From Setaria digitata (taxonomy: Eukaryota; Nematoda; Chromadorea; Rhabditida; Setariidae): a stretch of DNA of 64,000 bases. This document shows positions 1-12,249 of this stretch, piece after piece. Made by a program: the position numbers and the translations under genes. Numbering within the stretch: the first letter of the stretch is position 1; each line of letters opens with the position of its first letter. The notes beneath the pieces are model-generated. The model did not search any database. It was not told the origin of the DNA and saw only the letters and a list, made by a program, of their open reading frames with translations. Location: assembly GCA_003640385.1 (NCBI GenBank), contig RCAB01000203.1:1-64000 (forward strand). The letters are read 5' to 3'.

Positions 1-60
1 ATATATATATATATATATATATAATATATATTAATATATATAATATAAATAAATATATAT
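1..60. repeat. (TA)n microsatellite at window edge
   Basis: Nearly pure alternating T and A with a few slips. It lies in the intron downstream of the last visible kinase exon, which ends at 82. Confidence 0.9.
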
Positions 61-81
61 ATATATTTTCAACTTATTTAC

Positions 82-902
82 CTCAGCCGTAATTCGAGCA
101 GCCGTATGTTCGTTAAGTTTTCCAACCCTTTTAATTATATCAAATAGATCACCATTGTATGCATATTCAAATGTGATTATATATGTTGAAAATGTTTCAA
201 ATGCATCCAATAAGCGACAAATATTAACATGCGAACAGTTTTTCACAATTTTCACTTCATTTTCAACTATTTCCTTATCATTTGTTATTTGGCATTTATC
301 AATACACTATAATTTAAAATGTGCAAACGAAAAACTCGTGAAAATGTTTATTAAAATTCACTTTTGTCGTATTTTGATTGCAGCTCATTTTAACAATTTT
401 ACCATTGCTATTTGTCGCAATTTTTAAATTCAATTTAAGTTACCTTTCATTATTTGTACGCCAATTCAGAATTATTGGAAATTAACAGAATTTCATTTTG
501 ATTCTAGTATAAACACTAAATTTTTTAAATGAAATAATACTTTAAGGGCGCATAAGTTTGAATCTGATCGTCGTATAGCAAGAAATACATTTGCAAATGA
601 TCCTTTACCAATTAATCGATCTATGTTAAACCATTGACCGATACTTTCATCGCTTGTTAATCGTGTAATATAATTACATTTCTATTATGTATTTTGAAAT
701 TTACTCGAAAAAAAAAGCAATCTTTTCTGCTCTCATTTCAAATTTATTATTTTATATTTAGTGATTGGGAGAAAAAAAAAAGAAACTTTTTTTTTTCGTA
801 GGTTCTGAAAATAACGATATCAGAGGAAGTGGAAAAAAAAAAACATTTCAGATTTAACATTTCTTACCTGTAGCTAATTTGATTATAACTTAGAATATAC
901 AT
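82..902 (-). CDS. Ser/Thr protein kinase, N-terminal part only (runs off left edge)
   Basis: Three phase-consistent exons read on the minus strand: 868-902 (start ATG at 902), 541-652 and 82-306; the rest lies beyond position 1. The N-lobe of a protein kinase is clear: a glycine loop GKGSFANV, the ATP-lysine motif ALK followed by CIDK, an alpha-C helix glutamate in VENEVKIV, and the hinge strand YIITFEYAYNGDLFDII. The catalytic loop (HRD) and DFG are not in the window. The pattern of glycine loop and alpha-C segment resembles PLK4/SAK and CaMK-like kinases, but the subfamily cannot be decided from the N-lobe. The first exon is only 35 bp and codes MYILSYNQISY; it is supported by a GTAAGA donor and by phase, so it is less certain than the other two. 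The gene points away from FAIM. Confidence 0.75.
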
Positions 903-2844
903 GAAAAAAAAAAAAAAAAAACCTCAGCATGTGATAACATGTTGTAAAGTTTGGAATCTTCTCTGAATGTTTGGTCACTGTTTCTCATCATATTTTTGAA
1001 GTGATTTAGAATTTCAATAGTGCTGTATAATTACTGATCCTGTAATCTATAATTTCCATTTTTTTCAAGTTTCCCAAAAATTTATCAAAAATTACACCCA
1101 AACTTAAAAACTACATAATAGCAACTTTAATAATATCATTCACTATCATTCTCTTGATTCTTGATTACGATTCTCGGTAGTTTTGAATTACAAAAATTAT
1201 TTCTAATCATAATATGGCATGTTGTTTTTTCATTTTATAGTTGCTCAATTAATGTCTGGAGCATAAATACTTGAAGTTAATGCAATTGAACATTTAGAAT
1301 AAATAATGTAAATTTAGAAAAGCTTTATAAATGATTCGTGAATTGCGCTGTTTATTCTTAGTATTCTAAAAATTTAGAAATTCAAATTGCTCATTTTTCA
1401 ATGCAGAGCACAAAGGATAATTATAATTGAATAGAACAAATTTATACGATAATTGAGAAAGGCATCATTTAATTTTGTTAATAATTTGATAAATTTGAAA
1501 CTTTTTTCCTGTTTGTTGCCATTTTTTGGAAATTATAAGATAATAAAATTTAATTATTTGAATATTTGCATGATAGTTTTAATAGTAATCAAATGTTTTA
1601 ACAGCCATAAATTAAAATCAAAAAGAAAATTGAACATATTTCATTAAGCAACATAAGATTATGGGCGGAAATTGCAGCACATCACAACCAACATAGGTAA
1701 TAAGCAGTACATGTTGCAGCATGAAGTACACGTGTTCACGTAAAACGCCAATATACATCAGTAATTTCTTGTATTTTTTTTTTCTTTTCAAAAATTATCC
1801 TTGTAAAAATTTTCAGAACAAAAAAAAATTAGAAAATACAATGATCATTAAATTATAATTTCAAAGGATTGATATGTGAGATTAGTAGAATTTCAAAAGA
1901 TGATAATTTACAAATTTAGTAAATAAATGAGCGAAAGTAATTAATTAATGATTTAGTTAAATTTGACCAGAAATCCTTCTTGCAATCGCATATTTATTAG
2001 ACTGTGTCAAACAAGTATTTCGAGGACGAATCGCTACTTAATTTGCCTGTTGTAGTGTATCTTTAGTTGGCAGTAATTATATCAACAGTTTAGATATATA
2101 ATTCAATTCGAAAGCAATAATTTAATTTAATTTTTTTCTTCAATACAGTATGCAAACAACGACACAGTATCGCGCTCGTTTCTAACAAGATTACTGTAGC
2201 ATTTCAATCCATCTGTAATTATTTGTAGAACAAAAAGACAAAAAAAAAAAAAGGAAAATTAAAGGGCAGGAATTGAATTATTTCAATGTCAAATAAATTT
2301 TAGTATTTTTGGAAATAAAATGTGAATTTAACATTTGTCGTAGCGAAATTGTAAATGCTTAAGTAGTCAATATGTTGAGATATTTTTACCTGGTACAAAC
2401 TGGCTCCGTAGTTGCTTGGCTAAATTATTTTGAAGATTTTACTTTTAGAAGTAAAGTGATTATCTGATAATATATATTTCAATAATGGTTATTTGCAGCA
2501 TTTCTTTAATGAAAAATTTACTGAAAGTATTTATTTAGTTGTCAGTTGAGGAAAGTATTTGCGTTGCTATAGAAACATGAAAATAAACGAATTTAATACA
2601 TCATACGTTTGATTCGTTTGTTTATTTCTCGAATTTTGCATAATCAATTTAAGTCTTTAATTAACTGATTAGAAAACATGCAGGAAAAAAAAAAAAAAAT
2701 ACAAAAAACAGTGCTTATATTTGCGTATGTTTGTTCATATAAATGTTAAATATTGTTATTGTATAGGTCTACTTTATTTGTTTTAATAACACTTTTTTTT
2801 TTTTTTTTTGGAAAAAATTCTATCTTCTTTTCATCTTTTCTAGA
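903..2844. other. intergenic, kinase/FAIM divergent spacer
   Basis: A/T-rich spacer between the divergently transcribed kinase and FAIM. It has many A and T runs and only short chance reading frames without coding-like composition or usable splice signals. Promoters of both genes must lie here, but no individual element could be recognised. Confidence 0.6.
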
Positions 2845-2845
2845 A
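2830..2845 (+). promoter_or_regulatory. putative spliced-leader acceptor before FAIM ATG
   Basis: A T-rich tract ending TTTTCTAG with AG at 2842-2843, one base before the FAIM start codon. It follows a 17-T run. No upstream coding exon fits, so trans-splicing is the simplest reading. Confidence 0.55.
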
Positions 2846-4215
2846 TGTCAAATAGTCAAGATACAGTAGCAATTTGGTCCGTACCTGTGCAGGATCGGAT
2901 ATATAAAGTTGAATTCGAACATGGTACAACAAGTGGTAAACGAGTTATAAGAGTTGATGGAAAGGCTTGTCAATTAATATTTTCCTTTTTTTTTTTTTTT
3001 CAATTTTTTTTTTTTATTAGGATTATGTTTGATTTTGTCTACCTTGAATACCTAATATACGATGCTATATTACTGCTGAATTAATTTTCTTTTGGCATCA
3101 AACATTTTATAATTCCTTTTAGGATCAAAAAAAAAAGTATCCTTATAGGATAGCTCAAAATTGAATAAACTTATAAAAATGTCACTTTTGCTTATCTATC
3201 ACATTTTCTTCTTTTCAGGAAATTTTGAGAAAAAATTGGATGTTTAGCCTTGTGGGTAAAGAAATTTTTAACATTGGCAAATTAAAGTGTGCCATTAGTG
3301 TTGAAGCTTTGGGGACATTTTTATATGAATATGTATTGGAAGTAAATGGCAAATCATATGATAAATTTCGGGAAGAGATTGATAGGAAGCTGAAAAGTTG
3401 GATAACAATCATCGATGGCCAGAACACACGCATTTGTCTAGGTTTCTTGATCCATTTTCTTCTTTTTTTTTTTTTTTTAATTTTATTTTAACATGTTTGC
3501 TTTTAAAAAAATTTAGGGATTTAAATAGTAGACAATAAAATTTTGGTGAAATATTGATTTTTTTTTTTTTCATCTAAATCAGCTGACAATTTGATAGCTG
3601 ATATTAAAAGGAATATTTAGTTTCGAAAAGTGATTATTTACATACATATATTGAAATTAAATATTTCTACAGACAAAGAAACAATGGACATTTGGGTAAA
3701 TGGTCAAAAAATGACTACTGCGGTAAGAGGAAATTTTATATGCTGTAGTTTTTCAGAAATCAAAAAAAAAAAGTCACGAGATAGAATATATTTAGAATAT
3801 AATTAGTGCTAATTACCAGTATTGATAAATCGGAATTCCGTTAAATGTGAGTAATATATAATTAAAATATAATTATGTCCATTCATGAAGTGTGATAAAT
3901 CAGAAATCTGCCTAATATGCTATCGATGTAACAAAGCTTCAGATGGTCTCTAGCGTAGGTTTAGTGACCTTCTGAATCTTCACCATAGATGATGCATTAA
4001 AGAGATAAATTGCATGCAATTGTCCTACTGATTTGAAATGTTTAAATGAATTTCAGGGTGAATTTCTTGAAGATGGTACCAAGACACATTTTGAAATTAA
4101 TGATAGTGTTTGCTACATTAAGGCAACGAGCAGTGGTAATAAGAAATCTGGCTTTATCTATCAACTTTATATTAACGATAATGAAATAACATCTACTAAT
4201 GATGCTCATCGATAA
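2845..4215 (+). CDS. faim: FAIM, Fas apoptotic inhibitory molecule 1
   Basis: Exons 2845-2964, 3219-3441, 3673-3722 and 4057-4215 join in frame to a protein of about 183 residues, close to human FAIM1 (about 180). Recognisable family blocks in order: VAIWSVPVQDRIYKVEFEHG followed by TTSGKRV and VDGK; ILRKNWMFSLVGKEIFNIG; YEYVLEVNGKSYDKF; MDIWVNGQKM followed by GEFLEDGTKTHFEIND and CYIKATSSG. FAIM is a soluble cytosolic beta-sandwich protein linked in vertebrates to death-receptor resistance, neurite growth and protein-aggregate handling; its worm role is not evident here. The first intron begins GC (AAAG|GCTTGT), not GT, and no in-frame GT alternative exists. The ATG is one base after TTTTCTAG, so the 5' end is probably made by trans-splicing. 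Confidence 0.95.
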
Positions 4216-7200
4216 TGAATATTGATCTCATTGATAAGCAAACAAAGCTAATGTTCATTTAGTTGTACAGTTTTTTTTTTTTCTTTTATTTACTTTAAAT
4301 TTCATAAAAAAAAAAAAAAAAAAAAAAATGCCGATAAAAAATTTTGATTAGCTATCGACTAACGAAAAAAAAAAATGTAGAAATTTTGTTATTATTATTA
4401 TGTAAAATTTGAATTTGTATAAACTACAAGAATTGAATGATAATTGTTACAAAAGAAATTTTTTTCCGCAAGAAATTCGATTAGAACAAATAAGTAATTA
4501 GATTTTTCGAAATGCTTAATTTAAAACCTTTCAAATTTTGCAACATTAGTGAAAATGCATTGTTGAGTTGAAAAGAGATTAGCGAGAAATTATGTTAGTG
4601 ACTGGGAGCATCCATTTATTTGTTTTAATTAGTTATGTCTTAATAAGCATGCATCGCTGGTAACTATTTGAGATTCTCTAGATCTATTAAATAAGGTTCA
4701 TCATTCAAAACACAAAGAAAAAGATTAACTCTTACAAAGCTTAAATTTACCACTTGACTGCATCATATCAGTTCTATCTGACCCGACTGTTCCTTTAATC
4801 ACTCCTTTATCACTACTGATAACTGTTCTGTTGTTACCAAAAGATGTATTTCTTTCTCACTACAGAAAAGCACTTCTCTTGCTCGCGCATATCACCGTTA
4901 CGTTGATGCATCTCTTTTGGAAACATTGTAGTTATTTAGTTGCTGAATTCTTTAGTGAGTTAAGGTGGTTAATTTCATTTCAATAAGCTGTTAGAAGTGG
5001 AGAAAATCTGAAATTTTCATCCGACCCCGTTTCATACTATCAGATAAAGAAATTGAGTGGTAGGAGATAAAATTTTCTAGTTTAAAATTCTCAGATTCTC
5101 TTACCTGTTATTCAAAAAATCCATTTTCTTGCAAGCAATTAAAAGGAGACAATTTTAACTGATTGTCCAAAAAATTGTGTATCTGGCAAAAACACACTTG
5201 AATAGATTTTCGCAGACTGCTTAGAATGTTGGCTTATATAGAAGCAAAAGTAGATGAAGCTGGTCTATCTCGCTGGATGACAGACTTCTAGGCTAATATT
5301 GCTAGTTTTTCCTATGTTACCTTGATCGGTTTCATCACTAGTCGACAATGAAGAGGTAGGTGAAGGAATGACTTTTAAACATGAAATTCGTTATGTATTT
5401 TCTTCCACTTTTGATTACTGTGTTAGAACTGATATTTATTTCTAAAAATTAAAGCACTGACAATATGTTATGTTCATTTTTCTGTCATTTATTTTAAGCT
5501 TAGAAGTATCTTCCATACTAACTAATTTATTGAGAAAATTGGTTAAATGTTGTTTAATCTAAATGAAATGAATCTTACTGGAAGGTAAATTTTGATGATG
5601 GACTTTTTTTAAAATAAATATTTCATCGAATGTACGAGCTACAGTGATTGAAAATACGACACTATACTCCTGATCAGCATTGCAACGATCAGATCATGAA
5701 TGCATTGGAAGACACTTTTGATTCGATAAAAGATTAAGCTCTTTCTTGTAATTTATCAGTAATTATATTAAAAATTTATGTTAAATACAAATATTGCTAA
5801 AAGATTATTAACTATCTGTGCAAAACTGATAAACAGTAAAATATAATTTTAAAATTTGATTTAATATTCTTCTCTTCAACAATGATTATTGTAGATGAAA
5901 TTATACACAGCGTTATTTCTGCACCTTAATGAATATAAGGATTTTTTTATTATCAGATTTGGGTGGATAAAGATTTCGAAATTGATCAAAATTTCTATTA
6001 GCGGGTTTAATTTTTGAATTTTACAACTATATTTAGATAACAAATTTGGATGATGTCAATTAGATACTTATGAAAAAAAAAAAAAAAAAAATTAGTGCTA
6101 TAAAAAGTTTCGCCTAGACTTCTAAATTCAATGGAAAAAAAATTGACATCATAAAATTTCTTAAAAAAATAAAAACCATTTTCAAAAACTTTTTTGTCAG
6201 AAATTTTTATAATATTATGAAACAAATCTCAGTACTTGTTGCTGAAAATTTTTTCATTAGCTTATTTTTTTTTTTAAATAAAAATTTTTTAACAAATTTT
6301 TAGTGACATTCATTACAACTGGTACTAATAGATTGTGAAAAATAAAATTTAAACATTTTCTTACTTTCTCTATCTCTATTTCAGTGTGCTTGAAATTCAT
6401 TTAACGAAAGAAAAAATCGTTTGAAATTTGAAAATGTCTGAAATTCATTTAACAAAAAAAGAAAAAGTCGTTCAGCGAAATGCTCATATCAAGGACTAAT
6501 ATCGTTACAAAAATTCTGACTTGTTTTTTTTTTTTCTTTTATTAAATAAAACATTTTTATACTCGAACAAATTGCACATATTATTGTAGTGAAATAAGTT
6601 TTTTGATATAATAAAAATTACAAACTACTACTATATGGACATGTGTTATCTATTTCAAAAATTTTTTTTGCCATCTTTCTACCCTCGTACAATTAAATAA
6701 GCTAATTAAAATCATTTCATTTTTACAACATAAAAATAAAAAAAGAAAAAGTGGAATTTAAAGAAGTGAAATGATGTAAGCAGATATCAACCAAAATTTT
6801 GTTTGTCATCTTGAAATTCTCGAATTTTACACGATGCACAGGACTAGACTAGATTATTTCTCACTGAACTATTTAGCACACTAGTTTTCATGATATGGAC
6901 AAAAAAACTGCTTACCATATTTACTTAGAAAGTATAACAAACAGAGAAGTGATGAAAATGTAAGCAGTACTTAAGGAATAGTTCAAATGCATTTTAGCAT
7001 TTTTGAAAAAAAAAAAAAATCTGCTTTAAAATACTGGATATGTATTTTTTTTTTAATTATTTTATTTTATTCAGAATTGTTTATTTCCTTTTTTTTTTTT
7101 GGTATGAGAAATATGATTTGTTAATTATTTTCTAATGTTAATTTAATAAATTAACTAAAAAAAAAAGGATTCCAGAACTGTTAAATTTTTAAATGAAACA

Positions 7201-7789
7201 AACAATCAAAATTTAGATTTTTTCAGAAGAATTTTCTAGCTTTCAATTCCATTTAATTTATTCATTTAGAAATATGAAGAAACTTTCATAAAAACTTAGA
7301 AATTAACACCGAATGATAATTATAGATGTCAAATCTTGAGTTGATGTATTTCTTTTGACTCCTTTTAATATTCTATTTTTTTGCATAGCAGTTGACTTGA
7401 TAGGTTATTTATTGCTAGGTAGATATAGATATCTTATCTGTACTGATTTTTTTTTTTATCACCTAACATATAGGATAAGCAAATTATATTGTGCACTTCC
7501 TAGTCAAATTTCTTGTTATAAATTAATAAGTTAAAATTTTAGTCAAAAATATATACAGCGAAATTTCAGCATGAGATAAGTTTTGTTAGACAAAAATGTT
7601 TAATTTACTCTATAAAATGTTAAATTTAATTTAAACCATCAGCTAAATAAATTCAAAATCTTAAAAAAAAAAAAAGTAAAATTAAATTTTTTGAGAAGTT
7701 TTAATCATTTGTTTGTTGCGATCTTTTTTGCCTTTATTTTTTAAACATTTCATTTTATTCGCATCTTTTTTTTTTTTCAGAATTTCGAT
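4216..7789. other. intergenic, no gene recognised
   Basis: About 3.6 kb of A/T-rich sequence holding the FAIM 3' UTR (with an A run of over 20 bases near 4306-4328) and the upstream region of the secreted-protein gene. Many poly-A and poly-T tracts of 9-18 bases. No open frame has coding-like content on either strand. Confidence 0.6.
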
Positions 7790-8837
7790 ATGATTAGGAT
7801 TGCAATTATCATTATCATTATCATTTGCCTATTTCAAGGACAATTACATGGCTTTCTAACAGTTCCACCAATTTCACCCTATATTGGCTCAATTCCTGCC
7901 CTTGCAAATGCTAGAACCTACGAACAAACATTACAAAAAATAATAGGTCCTAAAACAAACTACAGTAATGGCTTCTTCTGGCCTCCACCTGGTGCTCTTG
8001 TAGCTCAAGTATTAGAAAAAGATCTTTTGCAATCTTCCGGTCTTGCTGGATTAATTAATCCAAGGGAATCTCTTTTAGCCAACCTAGGTTTAGGTAATTT
8101 AGGTTTAGGCGGCTTAAGTTTGCCCAATATCGCTTCCTTAGGTCTACTACGAAATCCTCAAGGCTTTGGATATGGCGGTAATATTCAGATAATCCAAATT
8201 CCGCTTACACCACAATCATCATCAACATGTCAAGTACCGTGTTTTCCATGTTCATCACAAACGCCTTTACGAAGTATTTTTTTGTCTTAATTTTGAAAGT
8301 TCATAAAATCTTCGGATTACAATCCTTTGTTATTTCATTTTCATTTATCTTTCTTTACTAGTCAAATCTTCAGCTTCTTTTAGCCAAGTGTTGTAAAATA
8401 TGACAAAATAAGCAATTTAGGACACTTGAGAGCGGATTAAAAAAATTTGAAAACGAATTCTAATTGAAATCGTATGCACATTTAGTAAAATTTTCGGAAT
8501 AATTTCATTTTATGAAAACATAAAATCTAATCATATCTATTTGAATATGGTACTTCTTTTTTTTCTTTTTGAGCTCCATTATAATCGTTTTTCTTAGCAA
8601 ATAATTACTGATTATCGCTTTTAAATGATTTATGGAATTGATAAGAGATTGATAAGAATTTACTGCTGCAATCCAGACAATTGCAAAAATTGAACATTTC
8701 AAAATTAAGAAAATTTTTGAATTTTAGGTTGCACATCATTGATTATTCAATCAAGAATTGTTGCAGCAACAACAACACAATCCTCAATATTACCTCGAAA
8801 TAATCAATGTTGCTGTTGTATCTGGACTTTTTCATAA
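7790..8837 (+). CDS. small secreted, Leu/Gly- and Pro-rich protein (nematode-type, family unknown)
   Basis: Two exons, 7790-8273 and 8728-8837, give about 197 residues; the split codon AGT (a|gt) keeps frame and both splice sites are canonical. Residues 1-21 form a strong signal peptide: MIRIAI, six further isoleucines, then CLFQGQLHG. The mature region starts proline-rich (FLTVPPISPYIGSIP), has FFWPPPGAL, then a short repetitive Leu-Gly stretch (NLGLGNLGLGGLSLPN) around residues 98-113. Cysteines cluster at the C-terminus (CQVPCFPC, then CCCC near residue 190), suggesting disulfides or metal/lipid binding in an extracellular protein. No conserved domain is recognised. The ATG lies nine bases after a TTTTTTTCAG acceptor at 7779-7780, consistent with spliced-leader addition. 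An AATAAA lies at 8899-8904. If the intron is not used, the first exon would read on for five codons to 8290. Confidence 0.75.
8628..8677 (+). repeat. 50-bp direct repeat, copy 1 (intron of secreted-protein gene)
   Basis: Identical over 50 bases to 8957-9006. It begins ATTTATGGAATTGATAAGAG and ends GCTGCAATCCAGA. This copy lies in the single intron of the 7790-8837 gene. Confidence 0.9.
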
Positions 8838-8910
8838 ATTTTGTTATCGCAATTTATTTCCTAAATATCTTCCTTTTCCATAACACTTTTTATATTGTAA
8901 TAAATTTTTC

Positions 8911-8935
8911 TACACACACACACACACACACACAC
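8911..8935 (+). repeat. (CA)n microsatellite
   Basis: About twelve CA units just upstream of the second copy of the 50-bp repeat, in the 3' flank of the secreted-protein gene. Confidence 0.9.
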
Positions 8936-8956
8936 ATTCATCATTTCATATTTATT

Positions 8957-9006
8957 ATTTATGGAATTGATAAGAGATTGATAAGAATTTACTGCTGCAA
9001 TCCAGA
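8957..9006 (+). repeat. 50-bp direct repeat, copy 2 (3' flank)
   Basis: Second copy of the 8628-8677 element. It is followed by a 54-base stretch bounded by an AG (aatccag) and a GT (9060-9061, ctgaatg|gtaata) that is open in one frame, so an unrecognised cassette exon is possible. Confidence 0.9.
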
Positions 9007-10064
9007 AAACGGAAGTGATAATTTACAGAGAGACGTGGACAAGTTATTATTTCTGAATGGTAATATTTATTTATTTATCATGAATAACTTTTTTTCTTTC
9101 TTATTCCATAATGCGTCCAAATCGTAATTCGTAATACGCTATAATCAACCATTGTATACCGAACTGAAAATATTAAACCAAATGAACCAACAAATACACT
9201 CCTCGATAAAGAAACTATTCTCGAATCTATGCTAGAAACACTATTTATCTAGCATGGTCATATGATACGTCACGTCTATTCTCAATACTTGTCTGCTCTT
9301 TTCAAACTAATCATTTAAGAATGATCTTTTATCAGTGGCATGAAACCTGCCGGAACTCGATCATGAATCTGACTAGGTAGATCCAGATTAATATTCTGAA
9401 GCCAGATGATGTTTTAGCAAATCATAGTTTCCACACAATCACTTACTACGTAAATTTAAATCTCTCGTGCTTGTATGAATCTGACGATGTATATTCAGAT
9501 GACTAGACTACCTGAATCCTTTGCATTCCATCGATCGTTCATAGCTGACTGTTCCTTCTGAATACTTTGTCTTCTGATCCATCAGTTTCGCTGCAAATGC
9601 ATCATGTTTTTCATCGAAAATTAGAACAATCTTTTTTTCAATAAAAGCAAAAGAACTCAACAAATATTATCAATTAAAAAGTAACTAACATTTGTTTTTG
9701 CGATGTTTGCACATAAATAACTGCTAATTTGGACAGGATAAGATGAAAAGCATTGCCTATTTGAAATAATTCAGTGGTATTAATCAATCGAATAAATATT
9801 TACAATATGTGTATTACGAATATAAATTTATAGCACTGCTGATGAAATTAATTTCATTCCTATCATAGCTTTTGCTAGCGATAGTTTCTGTTATCAACAT
9901 AATCATATGATATTTCTATTATCAGCAAAATCACATAATGCATCATGAAATTCTCGTCAACTGAACCATGATGTATTTTGGCTGATAATGTTGCAGACCA
10001 ACTATTTAGCAAAATTCATTGCAGTATGTTTTTCGTTTGAACATTTCTTCCCTCACGTGCATCT

Positions 10065-10094
10065 ATCTGATAACAAATCTTCAAATTATCAGAC
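10065..10094 (+). repeat. 30-bp direct repeat with inverted ends, copy 1
   Basis: Identical to 10149-10178. Within it CTGATAA and TTATCAG form a 7-bp inverted repeat around a 12-base loop. Confidence 0.8.
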
Positions 10095-10148
10095 ATAGTG
10101 AATTCTTTATCATTCAATTAATAACTGCATGGTTTCTGCGTTCTATGC

Positions 10149-10178
10149 ATCTGATAACAAATCTTCAAATTATCAGAC
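10149..10178 (+). repeat. 30-bp direct repeat with inverted ends, copy 2
   Basis: Second copy of the element at 10065-10094, 84 bases further on. Similarity continues weakly downstream (agacatagtgaatt versus agacgcagtcaatt). Confidence 0.8.
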
Positions 10179-10536
10179 GCAGTCAATTTTACACTAAGCT
10201 ATATTTCTTAATAGAATACTTTTCTACATTGTATTTGCTGGGTTTTTTTTTTTTTTGTTTAGCTATATTCTAGTTGTTCATAATTCTGTTGAAAATATCA
10301 TAGCAAAAAAAAAAAAAAAATAATGTTTTCAAAGTCAATTCCTATATAAAAAATTCAACAGGAATGAATTTAGAAATTCCTAAATTACAATATAACTGTG
10401 TGCACAATTTTTCTATGCTCTAAATGATACTTACCTGTGAAACTGATTAGTAGTTGTCAAGTATGAATATTAAAAAAAAAGGTAAAAAGTTCGAAATTTT
10501 CTTAATTTATGTTAGACAGTAAACAAAAATGATATT

Positions 10537-10696
10537 ATTGTTTGAAACGATTAAAAATTAAAATTTTTTATGGCAGTATTTAATCTATAATTGCATTTTC
10601 ATTTTTTTTTTTGNGATTGTTTGAAACGATTAAAAATTAAAATTTTTTATGGCAGTATTTAATTTGTAATTGCATTTTCATTTTTTTTTTTTTTTG
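10537..10696. repeat. duplicated segment around N at 10614 (probable assembly join)
   Basis: Positions 10537-10613 recur at 10616-10696 with one or two differences and a longer T run. The single N sits between the copies. Confidence 0.9.
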
Positions 10697-10766
10697 TTTA
10701 AATTTGCTAAAAGGGAACACATTCATTGCTAGGGAAAAAAAATTAATAAAATATTTGTTAATTAAA

Positions 10767-10971
10767 ATCATCTCAGAGAAGCTAAAATGAGAGAATATTT
10801 CAGGAAGGATTAAGTGATAACAATTCATTAGTCAGTAACTTAGTACAATTAATTTTGCTTGCACTCACNATCATCTCAGAGAAGCTAAAATGAGAGAATA
10901 TTTCAGGAAGGATTAATTGATAACAATTCATTAGTCAGTAACTTAGTACAATTAATTTTGCTTGCACTCAC
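10767..10971. repeat. duplicated segment around N at 10869 (probable assembly join)
   Basis: The 102 bases at 10767-10868 recur at 10870-10971, differing at one position (AAGTGATAAC versus AATTGATAAC). Confidence 0.95.
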
Positions 10972-12249
10972 TCTTTTTTACCAACCCTTTAAATATTATA
11001 AATTTTTTTTTTTTTTTTTTTTGGTAGTATTTTCAATGTTTACACAAATGTCATATCAAGTTTTGTTCCTAATAACGATAATTGCAAACTATTTTATATT
11101 TCAATCTTTGCAACAAATATTAATTAATAAACATTTTACATTTGCATTAAATTTTAACAAATATTACCTACCTTAGGTCGAGAATTTATTCATTCATTAA
11201 GTTTTACTTTTTTGTTTTTTGTTTTTTTTTTAATATGGAATAATCTCCCTTGATGATATTACTCTTAACTTCAGTGGCATTCGCGCGACAGTTAGCAGAG
11301 TCGAAGTTAAATCCGGACCGCTAATACTATTTTTGGAAAGCGGAATATTGAAAAATCGCTAAAGTCTGAATTTCCCGGCGTTTGTTTCAATTTAGATTTT
11401 ATTCTTAGAGTAATTTGTAGCTGAAACAATAATTAACCTTTCATCTATACTCATTCCAGAAAATGCCAGTGGTGCATCGTTTGCAACGAGGAACGCTTCT
11501 TTACTTTTTCTTTGTTCTATAAAATTTTTTTCCTCAGTCTTGGAAAATTCAACAATGTAGAAGATGTAAATTTTAAAAGTGAATAAAGTTTGATCGATTT
11601 GCCATAATTTTAAATTGCTGTCACTTGTAGAATGCAGATATTTTAAACTCCAAAATGCACAGCTATTCTGATCATGCTCCAGATTCCCATGATGTTATTA
11701 TTTCCGTAATGCAGTGCAAATAAATTTGACAATATTTATTCGATATTCTATTATAAAATCGTCAAGAACTTAATGTCAAGGATAAATGTGAAATTGAAAT
11801 TTGTCTCAATTCCCAAAAATGTTGGCGACTATTTCTGAAAAGACGAAAAAAAAGTATAAAATTAAGAGGAAGTATTATTCCCATTATTTCTATTACATAG
11901 ATGCACTAATAATTTGATCACTGGAAAGAAATATACAAATTGAAACATTATGCGGAATGAAGTAGTGGTGAAACAATAATGAATCCTTTTTTTTAACGAT
12001 AAGGAAGCTATCTTATTGTCATTGGCTATATATTTCTTTTGCAAATACTTTAAGTTGCATAAATAACATTGGAATATATAATACACGTTTCATAAGCAAT
12101 TACTGCAAACAAAGTAATACGAAAACTGAAGTTAGAGAATGCCAATTTAGATTTCAATAATTAACCATTTCATTTTACCATACCCAATCAGATCCATATA
12201 TTTATTATGAAAAAAAAAAGATTTGAAATAGATGCATAGTCATGATAAT

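Larger units (their letters stand above)
8838..12249. other. intergenic between secreted-protein gene and ASPM 3' end
   Basis: About 3.4 kb with no recognised gene. It holds the 3' UTR of the secreted-protein gene, the CA repeat, a 30-bp direct repeat near 10065/10149, and two N characters (10614, 10869) each flanked by duplicated sequence. A patch of higher GC around 11240-11360 has short open frames on both strands but nothing recognisable. Confidence 0.6.

Noticed and set aside
8807..9127. 106-residue plus-strand frame spanning the CA repeat
   Set aside because: Contains a run of HTHTHT from (CA)n, overlaps the true end of the secreted-protein gene in another frame, and has no domain.
11240..11360. 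Higher-GC patch with open frames on both strands (AFARQLAESKLNPDR on plus)
   Set aside because: Too short, no phase-consistent neighbouring exon found; left as unexplained sequence.
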